Source: Eubacterium sulci ATCC 35585
GTDB lineage: Bacteria; Bacillota; Clostridia; Peptostreptococcales; Anaerovoracaceae
Assembly: GCA_001189495.1 (NCBI GenBank)
Contig: CP012068.1
Span: forward strand, 1,178,001 to 1,242,000
Length of the DNA: 64,000 nt
Direction of reading: 5' to 3'
This document shows, piece by piece, positions 53,893 to 61,513 of the stretch (positions are counted from its first letter, which is position 1; each line of letters begins with the position of its first letter). The notes beneath the pieces were generated by a model. That model did not search any database. It saw only the letters and a list, made by a program, of their open reading frames with translations, and was not told where the DNA came from. A program made the translations under genes and the position numbers.

Positions 53893-54855
53893 CTACATTT
53901 CTCTGCCAAAGGCTTCAATTACTCTTTCAATAGCTTCATCTAGGCTGCATCTAAGTGTGGCACCAGCTGCTCTTGCATGTCCGCCTCCGCCTAGACTAGC
54001 ACATAGCTTTGCTACATCAAAATACTGCTTTGACCTCATGCTGAGCTTGATTACATCTTTTTCGTACTCCTTGACAAGAACGGAAACCTCGGTTCCCTTT
54101 ATCGCTCTCATAAGATTTACGATTCTATCTGTCTCATACATGAAGGCGCCGCTCTCTTTTAGCATTTCCTGACTAACATAAGTTATCAAAAGCTTGCCAT
54201 CAAACTCACTTCTCATCCTTGCTATTGCAAGGGCTTCAACTTTAAGTCTTTCGAATCTATCACTTTCGTATATCTCTATGCTAACTTCATTTGCAGAAAC
54301 TCCCCAGTCATATAGCTCAGCAACTATCTCATGTGTAATTTTCTGAGTGTTAGAATACTGAAAATTTCCTGTGTCCGTTGTAATCGCTGCAAAGACCGAG
54401 TTTGCAATTCTCTTATCAGGGACTATTTCTAGTTCCTTTATTAAAAGAAAGGCAAGCTGCCCCGTAGCTGCAGACTTAGGATCTATGTAGTTATAGTCAC
54501 AGAAATGCGTGCTCGTCGAGTGGTGGTCTATGCATACACTTAGCTTTGCTGCCTGAAATAAAGAAGCTCTTTCACCTATTCTATCTAGTGCTCCTGAATC
54601 CACGCAAAACGCCATGTCTACCGAGCATGCAAATTCCTTATCTTCTGTAACTAAGCCTTCAGCTAGAAACATTAGATTATCTGGAACTTCTTCATCTATG
54701 ATTATCCACGCTTCCTTACCAAGCTGCCTAAGCGCTAGGCAAATAGCTGCACTTGAGCCTATCGCATCTCCATCCATATTAGTGTGTGGATAGAGTGCAA
54801 AGCTTTGATTCGCTTTGATTGCTTCTGCGATTTCCCTAAAGCTATTATTTCCCAT
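53893..54855 (-). CDS. nrnA: DHH-DHHA1 phosphoesterase NrnA (oligoribonuclease / pAp phosphatase)
   Basis: A 320-residue DHH protein: HTNMDGDAIGSSAA, FCVDSG, CIDHHSTSTHF, a late TDTGNFQYSN and the C-terminal DHHA1 motif GGGGHARAAGATL. NrnA removes nanoRNA remnants and dephosphorylates 3'-phosphoadenosine 5'-phosphate. GGAG precedes ATG 54855, which lies inside the end of rbfA (11-base overlap). The order rbfA-nrnA-truB is common in Firmicutes. All metal ligands that I can recognise are intact. Confidence 0.93.
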   Translation of the reverse strand: MGNNSFREIAEAIKANQSFALYPHTNMDGDAIGSSAAICLALRQLGKEAWIIIDEEVPDNLMFLAEGLVTEDKEFACSVDMAFCVDSGALDRIGERASLFQAAKLSVCIDHHSTSTHFCDYNYIDPKSAATGQLAFLLIKELEIVPDKRIANSVFAAITTDTGNFQYSNTQKITHEIVAELYDWGVSANEVSIEIYESDRFERLKVEALAIARMRSEFDGKLLITYVSQEMLKESGAFMYETDRIVNLMRAIKGTEVSVLVKEYEKDVIKLSMRSKQYFDVAKLCASLGGGGHARAAGATLRCSLDEAIERVIEAFGREM

Positions 54856-55252
54856 TCTTTTCTCCAAGCTCTCTTATCACCTTTTCTATGTGATTTCCAT
54901 ATTCCATCGAGCTATCAATCTTGAAAATAAGCTCTGGCACGTGTCTTATGCTAAGCTTCTTGCTAATCTCAGTTCGCATAAGTCCAGCTGCATGCTTTAG
55001 ACCGTCTATAACTTCAGTCTTTTCGTCTTTGCTTTTCTGCTCATCGTCTATATCTATATTCCTATCTCCCTGAGTACATGACATAACTGTCACATAGCAG
55101 GTTGCATAGCTGCCGTCTGAAGTAACTTCAACATCTGTGATGCTGATAAACTTTCCGGCTAGACGTGGGTCTTTAATCTCGGTAAGCAAAAGCTGGCTTA
55201 TTATTCTTTTGATTTCTTCACCGAGTCTCTTTGTTCTATATCCTTTTCCCAT
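54845..55252 (-). CDS. rbfA: ribosome-binding factor A
   Basis: A 135-residue KH-type protein: YRTKRLGEEIKRIISQLLL, IKDPRL, ISITDVEVTSDGSYATCYV and HVPELIFKIDSSMEYG. RbfA helps mature the 30S subunit. GGAGAAAGT precedes ATG 55252; the frame extends to 55270 without a better ribosome site. A small insertion (about 66-78, DRNIDIDDEQKSKDE) is acidic and not usual. Between it and infB lie 51 bases containing a short dyad (AAGCCGCC/GGCGACTT area near 55270-55292), too weak to call a terminator firmly. Confidence 0.94.
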   Translation of the reverse strand: MGKGYRTKRLGEEIKRIISQLLLTEIKDPRLAGKFISITDVEVTSDGSYATCYVTVMSCTQGDRNIDIDDEQKSKDEKTEVIDGLKHAAGLMRTEISKKLSIRHVPELIFKIDSSMEYGNHIEKVIRELGEKNGK

Positions 55253-55303
55253 ACTTTCTCCAGATAGCACTTAAGCCGCCATAGGCGACTTAAGCTTTTT
55301 ATA

Positions 55304-58081
55304 TTACTTTCGCTCTATCTCTACCATGTGGAAGCACTCGATCAAATCGCCATCTTTGATATCGTTATAGTTTTCGATTCCGATACCGCACTCATATCCC
55401 TGAGCAACTTCCTTTGCATCATCCTTAAATCTCTTAAGTGATGAAATCTTTCCTTCGTGAATAACAATTCCATCTCTTACAAGTCTAACCTCTGCGTTAC
55501 GCTGAACCTTACCCTCAATAACGTAAGCACCACCGATGATTCCAACATTTGGTACCTTGAAGGTATTTCTGATTTCAACCTTACCAAGGATTTCTTCCTT
55601 GTACTCTGGATCGAGCATACCCTTCATAGCGTTTTCTACATCGTCAATTACGTCGTAGATTACTCTATATGTTCTGATTTCTATGCTCTCTCTATCTGCT
55701 AGAGTCTGCACAGCTGTGCTTGGTCTTACATTAAATCCGATGATTACGGCACCTGATGTACCTGCAAGCATGATATCTGATTCAGTAACTGTACCTACAC
55801 CTGTGTGGATGATATTAACCTTAACCTCGTCATTATTTAGCTTTTCTAGTGAAGCGACTAGGGCACCGATTGAACCCTGAACGTCTCCCTTGATGATTAG
55901 GTTGAGTTCCTTAACGTCACCCTCCTGAATCTGGCTAAATAGCTTCTCTAGTGTTGTACTTGAATTCTTTGCGAGAACTTCTTCTCTTAGCTTCTCTTTA
56001 CGCTTCTCAGCGATGTCTCTTGCAATCTTGTCTTCCTTAACTGCATTGAACTCATCACCTGCCTGAGGAACGTCTGTAAGTCCAAGAATTTCAACAGCAG
56101 TAGCTGGACCAGCCTTCTTTATAGTCTTTCCTCTGAAGTCTGTCATCAGACGGATTCTACCTGCAGATGTACCTGCAACGATGCTCTGTCCGCTCTCAAG
56201 TGTACCATTTGTAACAAGAAGTGTAGCTACAGGGCCCTTTGACTTATCTAGTCTAGCCTCTATTACTGAACCCATAGCTAGTCTACTTGGGTTAGCCTTG
56301 AGCTCAAGAACCTCTGCCTGAAGCAGAATCATCTCAAGCAGGTTCATTATTCCTTCGCCTGACTTTGCTGAAACTGGAACTGTGATTACATCTCCACCCC
56401 AATCTTCGACTAGTACATTGTGCTCTGAAAGCTCCTGCTTAACTCTATCAGGGTTAGCTGCTGGCTTATCCATCTTGTTGATTGCAACTATGATAGGAAC
56501 TCCGGCTGCCTTAGCATGGCTTATTGACTCTATCGTCTGTGGCATTACACCGTCATCTGCAGCAACAACTAAAACTGCTATATCAGTAACGTGAGCACCT
56601 CTTGCTCTCATCGCTGTAAATGCTTCGTGTCCTGGTGTATCTAGGAATACGATTTTCTGCCCATTTACCTTAACCTCAGATGCACCGATGTGCTGAGTAA
56701 TTCCACCTGACTCGCTTGAAGTAACGTTAGTCTTCCTGATTGCATCAAGTAGCGATGTCTTACCGTGGTCAACGTGGCCCATTACAGTGATAATAGGTGG
56801 TCTTGGCTTTAGATCCTTATCATCGTCCTCGAATACTTCGATTCCTGTCTCTTCATTTTCTTCCTCAACCTTGCCGATATGAACACTGATTCCAATTTCT
56901 TCTGCAAGAATCATAACTGTGTCCTCATCGATGTTCTGGTTGATATTTGCCATTATACCTAGCTTCATCAAAGACATGATAACCTTTGATGTTGAAACCT
57001 CTGTCTGCTCACAGAAGCCTGCAACTGTGATAGGTACTGTAAGAACTATTGTGCCTTCTGGTAATACTTCTTCTTCAATCTGTGGCTCTACGTCTACGTT
57101 GTTGTTCTTATACTTGGTGTGCTTATTTCTAACCTGCTTCTCAAGTGACTTTCTCTCGAACTTATCGAACTTGCTGTGTTTCTCCTTCTTATCGAATGAC
57201 TTCTTCTTGTCGTCTCTCTTTGCTGAGTCTGGCTTGCCTTCGATTCTACCTGCAGAAGTTGTTCTCTTATTGTCCTTGTCCTGATATCTTGAGTTTCCAC
57301 CCTGCCTGCGATCATCCTTGCTAAACTTATTCTCGGAGTCACGGCCGTTTCTAGAGTTGTTTCTGTCGTTTCTATCGTTACGATCGGTTCTGTTATTTCT
57401 GTCGTTTCTATCGCGTCTTTCGCCTCTAGCCTCGCCTGACTTTGCATCTCTGCTTGGTCTTGTATTTCTTCTGTCGTCAGACTTCTTTGCCTCAGATGAT
57501 GCAGGCTTTGCTGCTCTTTCTACACGCTTCTTTTCCTCTGCCTTAACCTCATCAGCTGTCTTTATAATCTTAACACCGATAGGTCTTCTTCCTGAAGCGT
57601 TCTGATCAGCTGTAGTTTCCTGCTTTGCTGGTTCAGGCTTCTTCTCTTCCTTCTTAACAGGCTTCTTTGACTCTTCCTTTGGCATCTCGCTAGCCTTTGA
57701 TGCCTCTTTAGTCTTCGAGTGTTCCTTTGATGTCACGTCTTTGCTGCTTGCCACTGCTTTATTCTCTTCTTTTTCTTTCTTAACTTCAGGTTTTGCTTTC
57801 TTATCGCTTTCCTCTGCTTTATTTCTATTTGCAAAGTAGGAATCGTCAACTATCGGTCTTCCAATAGGCAAACGCTTTCTACCAGCTGCTGGCTTTGTTG
57901 TTTCACTATCATTGCTCTTAGACTCACCTTTGCCGTATGCCGACTTAAGCTTTGCAATATCACCCTCGGATAATGTGCTCATATGACTCTTTAGCTCTAT
58001 ACCCAGTCCTGAAGCCTTTTCGAGTAGCTCCTTGCTTTGAACTTCTAGTTCACGGGCAAGTTCAAATACTTTCACTGCCAT
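55304..58081 (-). CDS. infB: translation initiation factor IF-2
   Basis: A 925-residue IF2. N-terminal IF2N domain ([19 protein letters not shown]), then about 250 residues of charged low-complexity sequence, with an Arg/Asp/Asn run of RNDRN and RTDRN type units near 225-255, a second IF2N domain, the G domain ([28 protein letters not shown]) and C-terminal domains II-IV. It brings fMet-tRNA to the 30S subunit. Its start overlaps ylxQ by 20 bases. The low-complexity stretch is the fast-evolving part of the protein. Confidence 0.97.
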   Translation of the reverse strand: MAVKVFELARELEVQSKELLEKASGLGIELKSHMSTLSEGDIAKLKSAYGKGESKSNDSETTKPAAGRKRLPIGRPIVDDSYFANRNKAEESDKKAKPEVKKEKEENKAVASSKDVTSKEHSKTKEASKASEMPKEESKKPVKKEEKKPEPAKQETTADQNASGRRPIGVKIIKTADEVKAEEKKRVERAAKPASSEAKKSDDRRNTRPSRDAKSGEARGERRDRNDRNNRTDRNDRNDRNNSRNGRDSENKFSKDDRRQGGNSRYQDKDNKRTTSAGRIEGKPDSAKRDDKKKSFDKKEKHSKFDKFERKSLEKQVRNKHTKYKNNNVDVEPQIEEEVLPEGTIVLTVPITVAGFCEQTEVSTSKVIMSLMKLGIMANINQNIDEDTVMILAEEIGISVHIGKVEEENEETGIEVFEDDDKDLKPRPPIITVMGHVDHGKTSLLDAIRKTNVTSSESGGITQHIGASEVKVNGQKIVFLDTPGHEAFTAMRARGAHVTDIAVLVVAADDGVMPQTIESISHAKAAGVPIIVAINKMDKPAANPDRVKQELSEHNVLVEDWGGDVITVPVSAKSGEGIMNLLEMILLQAEVLELKANPSRLAMGSVIEARLDKSKGPVATLLVTNGTLESGQSIVAGTSAGRIRLMTDFRGKTIKKAGPATAVEILGLTDVPQAGDEFNAVKEDKIARDIAEKRKEKLREEVLAKNSSTTLEKLFSQIQEGDVKELNLIIKGDVQGSIGALVASLEKLNNDEVKVNIIHTGVGTVTESDIMLAGTSGAVIIGFNVRPSTAVQTLADRESIEIRTYRVIYDVIDDVENAMKGMLDPEYKEEILGKVEIRNTFKVPNVGIIGGAYVIEGKVQRNAEVRLVRDGIVIHEGKISSLKRFKDDAKEVAQGYECGIGIENYNDIKDGDLIECFHMVEIERK

Positions 58082-58409
58082 TAGACACCTCCCTTTCTGA
58101 TTGAATCAGGTCAATCTCCTTACATATGCTTTCGGCAAAACCCTTGTCCACGATTGCGAATACACCCTTATCCACATTCCCGGTCATGTGTGAAAGCTCA
58201 CTAGCTTCTCCGAAAACCCTGTATTTTATATTGTTAGTGACACATTTCTGCGTCAATTTACTCTTTGTATTGTCTCCAACATCCGTAGCTATTATCAAAA
58301 GTTTTACGCGCCTCTTTGCGATTAGCATAAGTGCGGTGTTATACCCAACCTGGATATTCTTTGACCTTGCGGCAAAACCCATGTAGCTTCTAAACTTGGA
58401 TTTTTCCAT
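58062..58409 (-). CDS. ylxQ: YlxQ, L7Ae-family RNA-binding protein
   Basis: A 115-residue protein of the L7Ae/L30e fold: [37 protein letters not shown] and a hydrophobic [18 protein letters not shown]. YlxQ proteins bind RNA (kink-turn-like) and are coded between nusA and infB in Firmicutes; their role is not well defined. The GAG-GAG site precedes ATG 58409. It overlaps both ylxR (20 bases) and infB (20 bases), unusually long overlaps that indicate close coupling. Confidence 0.9.
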   Translation of the reverse strand: MEKSKFRSYMGFAARSKNIQVGYNTALMLIAKRRVKLLIIATDVGDNTKSKLTQKCVTNNIKYRVFGEASELSHMTGNVDKGVFAIVDKGFAESICKEIDLIQSEREVSNGSESI

Positions 58410-58659
58410 CAAATTCTCCTCTTAGCTTATCTATATTCTCTTGATCAACCTTGCGTCTGAAGACTCTTGCAAACGCCCTCTTCTTGCATGCATTATCAAA
58501 GCATTCAATGCTCTTGCACACATAGGCACCCCTGCCATCCTTCCTTCGCGTAAAGTCAAAGCTGATGTTATCACCTTCGTCTACAAGTCTAAACAGCTCA
58601 TCCTGAGACTTTGATTCCATGCAACCTATGCATCTGCGCATTGGTTTTTCTTTACTCAA
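58390..58659 (-). CDS. ylxR: YlxR (DUF448) nucleic-acid-binding protein
   Basis: An 89-residue basic protein with PMRRCIGCMESKSQDELFRLV, then GRGAYVCKSIECFDNACKKRAFARVFRRKV. The two cysteine pairs and GRGAYVC motif define YlxR, an RNA- or DNA-binding protein linked to RNase P in recent work. It overlaps nusA by 8 bases at its start. Length is normal. Confidence 0.93.
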   Translation of the reverse strand: MSKEKPMRRCIGCMESKSQDELFRLVDEGDNISFDFTRRKDGRGAYVCKSIECFDNACKKRAFARVFRRKVDQENIDKLRGEFDGKIQV

Positions 58660-59791
58660 CTTCTACGACCTCCGCATCAGCTGAATCTTCATAGCTCATA
58701 TCCTCATCGCAAACTCCATCAGCATCTTCATCCTGATAGTACTGGCTATGGCTCTTTATATCTATCTTCCAACCGCTAACCTTTGCTGCTAGTCTTACGT
58801 TCTGACCTTCCTTACCTATTGCTAGTGAAAGCTGGTAATCAGGTACTACTACAAGTGCAGCCTTTTCTTCATCGCTATCGGAAACGATGAATACGTCCTC
58901 AACCTTAGCTGGGCTAAGTACGTTAGCGATAAGTTCTTCTGGTTCATCGCTCCATGGAATTACGTCAATCTTCTCTCCATCAAGCTCATTTACCACAGAC
59001 TGAACTCTTGCTCCGCGGTTACCAACGCATGAACCTACTGGGTCAACGTTCTCAAACTCAGTGTAAACTGTCATCTTTGTTCTTGAACCAGCTTCTCTTG
59101 CGATAGCCTTAATCTCAACCGTTCCATCTGTAAGTTCTGGGACTTCTAGCTCAAATAGCTTCTTTACAAGGCCTGGATGCGATCTTGAAAGATATATCTG
59201 AGGTCCCTTTAGGCTGTGCTTAACATCCATGATGTAAGCCTTTAGTCTATCATTTACCTCAAAACGTTCTCCTGGTACCTGCTCCCTAGGTGGAAGTATT
59301 GCCTCTGTATGTCCTAGGTCAACAAAGAGTGTTGCTCCGCTCTTTCTGTGCACAACACCTGTAACAATCTCATATAGGCGATTCTTGAAATCGTCGTATA
59401 CCTTTGAGCGCTCGGCTTCTCTGATTCTCTGCACTACTACCTGCTTTGCTGTCTGTGCAGCGATTCTACCAAAGTCCTCTGGTGTAACCGCAAACTCTAT
59501 CGCATCGCCGATTTCGTATCTTGCATCAATCTCGCGTGCATCATCAAGGCTTATTTCACGATTTTCGTCCATAACTTCTTCGACAACCTCAAGTCTTGAT
59601 AAAACGGAAATATCTCCCGTCTCTGAATCGATGTCAACTCTTACATTATCGACATTGATATTACCTGTGGTGCTATAGTTGCGCCTATATGCAGCTAACA
59701 ATGCTGACTCAATTGCCTCTAGAAGAACTCCTTTTTCTATATGTTTTTCTTCCTCAAGCTGTTCGAGCGCGTCTATAAACTCTCTGTTCAT
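58652..59791 (-). CDS. nusA: transcription termination/antitermination factor NusA
   Basis: A 379-residue short NusA, lacking the acidic repeats of enteric forms. Order: N-terminal RNA polymerase-binding domain, S1 domain (about 130-200, IVTGVVHRKSGATLFVDLG), KH1 (DPVGSCVGNRGARVQSVV), KH2 (AIGKEGQNVRLAAKVSGWK), then an acidic tail of about 30 residues. It stimulates intrinsic termination at weak sites. AGGAGGGTCAGAA precedes ATG 59791. Between rimP and ylxR as usual. In Bacillus it limits its own operon through a leader terminator; a suitable hairpin precedes rimP here. Confidence 0.97.
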   Translation of the reverse strand: MNREFIDALEQLEEEKHIEKGVLLEAIESALLAAYRRNYSTTGNINVDNVRVDIDSETGDISVLSRLEVVEEVMDENREISLDDAREIDARYEIGDAIEFAVTPEDFGRIAAQTAKQVVVQRIREAERSKVYDDFKNRLYEIVTGVVHRKSGATLFVDLGHTEAILPPREQVPGERFEVNDRLKAYIMDVKHSLKGPQIYLSRSHPGLVKKLFELEVPELTDGTVEIKAIAREAGSRTKMTVYTEFENVDPVGSCVGNRGARVQSVVNELDGEKIDVIPWSDEPEELIANVLSPAKVEDVFIVSDSDEEKAALVVVPDYQLSLAIGKEGQNVRLAAKVSGWKIDIKSHSQYYQDEDADGVCDEDMSYEDSADAEVVEVE

Positions 59792-59819
59792 TTCTGACCC
59801 TCCTATTTATATTTAGTCC

Positions 59820-60284
59820 CTAGAATATAACTGCTAGATTAGCCTTAGCAATCTGATCTCTAGGTAGTTCCATATCCTTACCATCTACTGTAATCTTTAC
59901 AATACCATCATTAAGCGAAACAAGCGTTCCAACAAGCTGCTTCTTCTTATCAATAGCCTTGTAAAGCTTGATTTCTATTTCACTGCCAACATATCTGTCA
60001 AAATGCTCCTGAGTAATAAGCTCTCTATCCATTCCTGGCGAGCTAACCTCAAGGTAGTATTCCCTTTCTATCAAATCCTGCTCATCGAGCTTATCTGAAA
60101 GAAATCTGCTGACCTCTTCGCATTCCTGAGTACCTACATATCCTTCCTCTTTGTCAATGTATACTCTAAGAAAGTAATCAGGTCCTTCTTTAACAAATTC
60201 ACATGCCCAGAGACTAAGCTTTCTCTCATCAAGGAAATCCCTGATAAGCTCCTCTGTCACTTCTGTAATCTTTTTCTTTGCCAT
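59820..60284 (-). CDS. rimP: ribosome maturation factor RimP
   Basis: A 154-residue RimP: FVKEGPDYFLRVYIDKEEGYVGTQECEEV and REYYLEVSSPGMDREL, followed by a C-terminal SH3-like barrel. It acts in 30S maturation. AGGGTGAAA precedes ATG 60284; the frame could start at 60299 but this would remove the ribosome site. First gene of the operon, only 19 bases downstream of a strong hairpin, and 29 bases before nusA. Confidence 0.95.
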   Translation of the reverse strand: MAKKKITEVTEELIRDFLDERKLSLWACEFVKEGPDYFLRVYIDKEEGYVGTQECEEVSRFLSDKLDEQDLIEREYYLEVSSPGMDRELITQEHFDRYVGSEIEIKLYKAIDKKKQLVGTLVSLNDGIVKITVDGKDMELPRDQIAKANLAVIF

Positions 60285-60302
60285 TTTCACCCTATACAAA
60301 AC

Positions 60303-60330
60303 TTAAAGAGTGGGAAGGCCCACTCTTTAA
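60303..60330 (-). terminator. leader hairpin before rimP: attenuator candidate
   Basis: TTAAAGAGTGGG and CCCACTCTTTAA (60303-60314 with 60319-60330) form a perfect 12-bp stem around AAGG. On the minus strand GTTTTG follows, a short T-run of the kind that needs NusA. Since the rimP promoter lies just upstream (60354-60382), the operon's own transcript meets it; it may also stop mscL transcripts. Confidence 0.8.
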
Positions 60331-60353
60331 CAAAAGAATTATCGATTACAATT

Positions 60354-60382
60354 ATAGTACCATAAATTTTATACAATGTCAA
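60354..60382 (-). promoter_or_regulatory. promoter of the rimP-nusA-infB operon
   Basis: On the minus strand TTGACA (60377-60382), 17 bases, TACTAT (60354-60359). The start of transcription would fall about 18 bases before the leader hairpin. Confidence 0.75.
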
Positions 60383-60411
60383 ATAATCGACACTTTACTC
60401 AGATGTCGCTA

Positions 60412-60807
60412 CTACTTATTAAGAGCGTCTCTAATTTCCATAAGAAGCTTAACCTCATCTGATGGCTCAGCTGGTGCAGCAGCTTCCTCTGCATCATCTG
60501 CTGCCTTCTTCTTAGCAGCTAGCTTATTTAGTCCCTTCATCATTACGAAGATTACAAGTGCAGTTAGTACGAACATGATTACAGCCTGGATGAAGTTACC
60601 AACCATTAGCTGAGCGCTTCCAACTGTGATAGAAATGCCTGAGAAGTTGATTCCTCCTAGAATCATTCCGATTAGCGGTGTGATGATATCTGCTACGAGT
60701 GAGTTAACGATAGCAGTAAATGCACCACCGATGATGATACCAATTGCCATGCTCATAACGTTGCCGTTGCTGATAAACTCCTTAAATTCCTTAATAAAGC
60801 TCTTCAT
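60412..60807 (-). CDS. mscL: large-conductance mechanosensitive channel MscL
   Basis: A 131-residue channel with two membrane helices (about 16-45 and 68-92) and the motif FISNGNVMSMAIGIIIGGAFTAIV at the start of the first, cut here as the pore-lining helix. The C-terminal cytoplasmic helix carries an Ala/Glu-rich stretch. MscL opens on strong osmotic down-shock. AAGGAGAGCTTA precedes ATG 60807. It stands between the LytTR gene and the rimP operon, not part of the usual polC-rimP series. Confidence 0.93.
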   Translation of the reverse strand: MKSFIKEFKEFISNGNVMSMAIGIIIGGAFTAIVNSLVADIITPLIGMILGGINFSGISITVGSAQLMVGNFIQAVIMFVLTALVIFVMMKGLNKLAAKKKAADDAEEAAAPAEPSDEVKLLMEIRDALNK

Positions 60808-60931
60808 TAAGCTCTCCTTTCAATTCCCCAAAATTACCTTACAAACTAAAATCATAAAATTAAATTGTCTATATGGGTATACCCTGATTGTGTATATATT
60901 ACCAAAAATTTTTCGAAATGCAATATTATTT

Positions 60932-61270
60932 TTAGGATTGTATGCTCCTACGTAGGTAATTGTAGTATTCCCTTTTGGTTCTCAAAAAACTATCTCTTCC
61001 TAAAACCAGCGCCTTGCCGCAGCCAAAGTTAACTATTCCGCCTGACATGAGTCTCACTTTCGATAAGTTGATATAGCAATATGACATGGCCCTGCAAAAG
61101 CTATCATCAAAACTAGGTGCAATCGCTGAGATTTTCTCATAATACGATAATGTTCCGCATTCTGTCTCAAGTTTAATCTGCCTTCCATCGCTCTCTACAT
61201 AGAGTATCTCATCAAAGTTAACACGCCTTACAACCTTATTCGTCTTATAAACGATATATCTACCTTCCAT
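60932..61270 (-). CDS. stand-alone LytTR DNA-binding regulator
   Basis: A 112-residue protein that is only a LytTR domain: FDEILYVESDGRQIKLET at the start and SFCRAMSYCYINLSKV later, ending KREYYNYLRRSIQS. Such domains bind paired short repeats in promoters of virulence, competence or bacteriocin genes; here no receiver domain is attached, so control must come from level or from a partner. Its final segment is less conserved than usual. GGGGAG is 6 bases before ATG 61270. Upstream lies a 20-bp-period repeat array (61325-61464), the natural candidate for its own binding. Confidence 0.82.
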   Translation of the reverse strand: MEGRYIVYKTNKVVRRVNFDEILYVESDGRQIKLETECGTLSYYEKISAIAPSFDDSFCRAMSYCYINLSKVRLMSGGIVNFGCGKALVLGRDSFLRTKREYYNYLRRSIQS

Positions 61271-61324
61271 AACACTCTCCCCTAATACATAACATCTTTA
61301 AATAGATTATATATTGGTTTCGAG

Positions 61325-61464
61325 TAGAATATATGTATGTTTTTCCGTCATTTTGTCTAAAATTCCGTCATTTTGACGTAAATTTAGACATAATGTATGA
61401 AATCCCGTCAATTTGACAGGATTTCATACATTTATACAGTTTTTGTGTCATTTATACATGAAAA
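61325..61464. repeat. array of degenerate 20-bp direct repeats upstream of the LytTR gene
   Basis: Units start at 61345, 61365, 61385, 61405, 61425 and 61445, with a weak one at 61325. Two units share CCGTCATTTTG exactly, 61405 has CCGTCAATTTG, 61385 TAGACATAATG, 61425 CATACATTTAT and 61445 GTGTCATTTAT. The period of 20 is kept across all. CATTTATACA also recurs at 61429 and 61449. Two helical turns per unit fits a protein binding one DNA face, as LytTR proteins do. Confidence 0.75.
61394..61430. terminator. long hairpin after polC, overlapping the repeat array
   Basis: TGTATGAAATCC (61394-61405) pairs with GGATTTCATACA (61419-61430), and GTCAA/TTGAC pairs inside. It is a strong stem but has no T-run on the minus strand, so it may be a terminator of polC or part of a regulator site. 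Confidence 0.55.
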
Positions 61465-61513
61465 TTAGACTTTATCCAGCATTAACTCCCTTTATGCGTA
61501 TATTTAAACAGCC

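Noticed and set aside
61325-61464. Possible CRISPR array (regular repeats)
   Set aside because: The units are contiguous 20-mers without unique spacers, too degenerate, and no cas genes are near.
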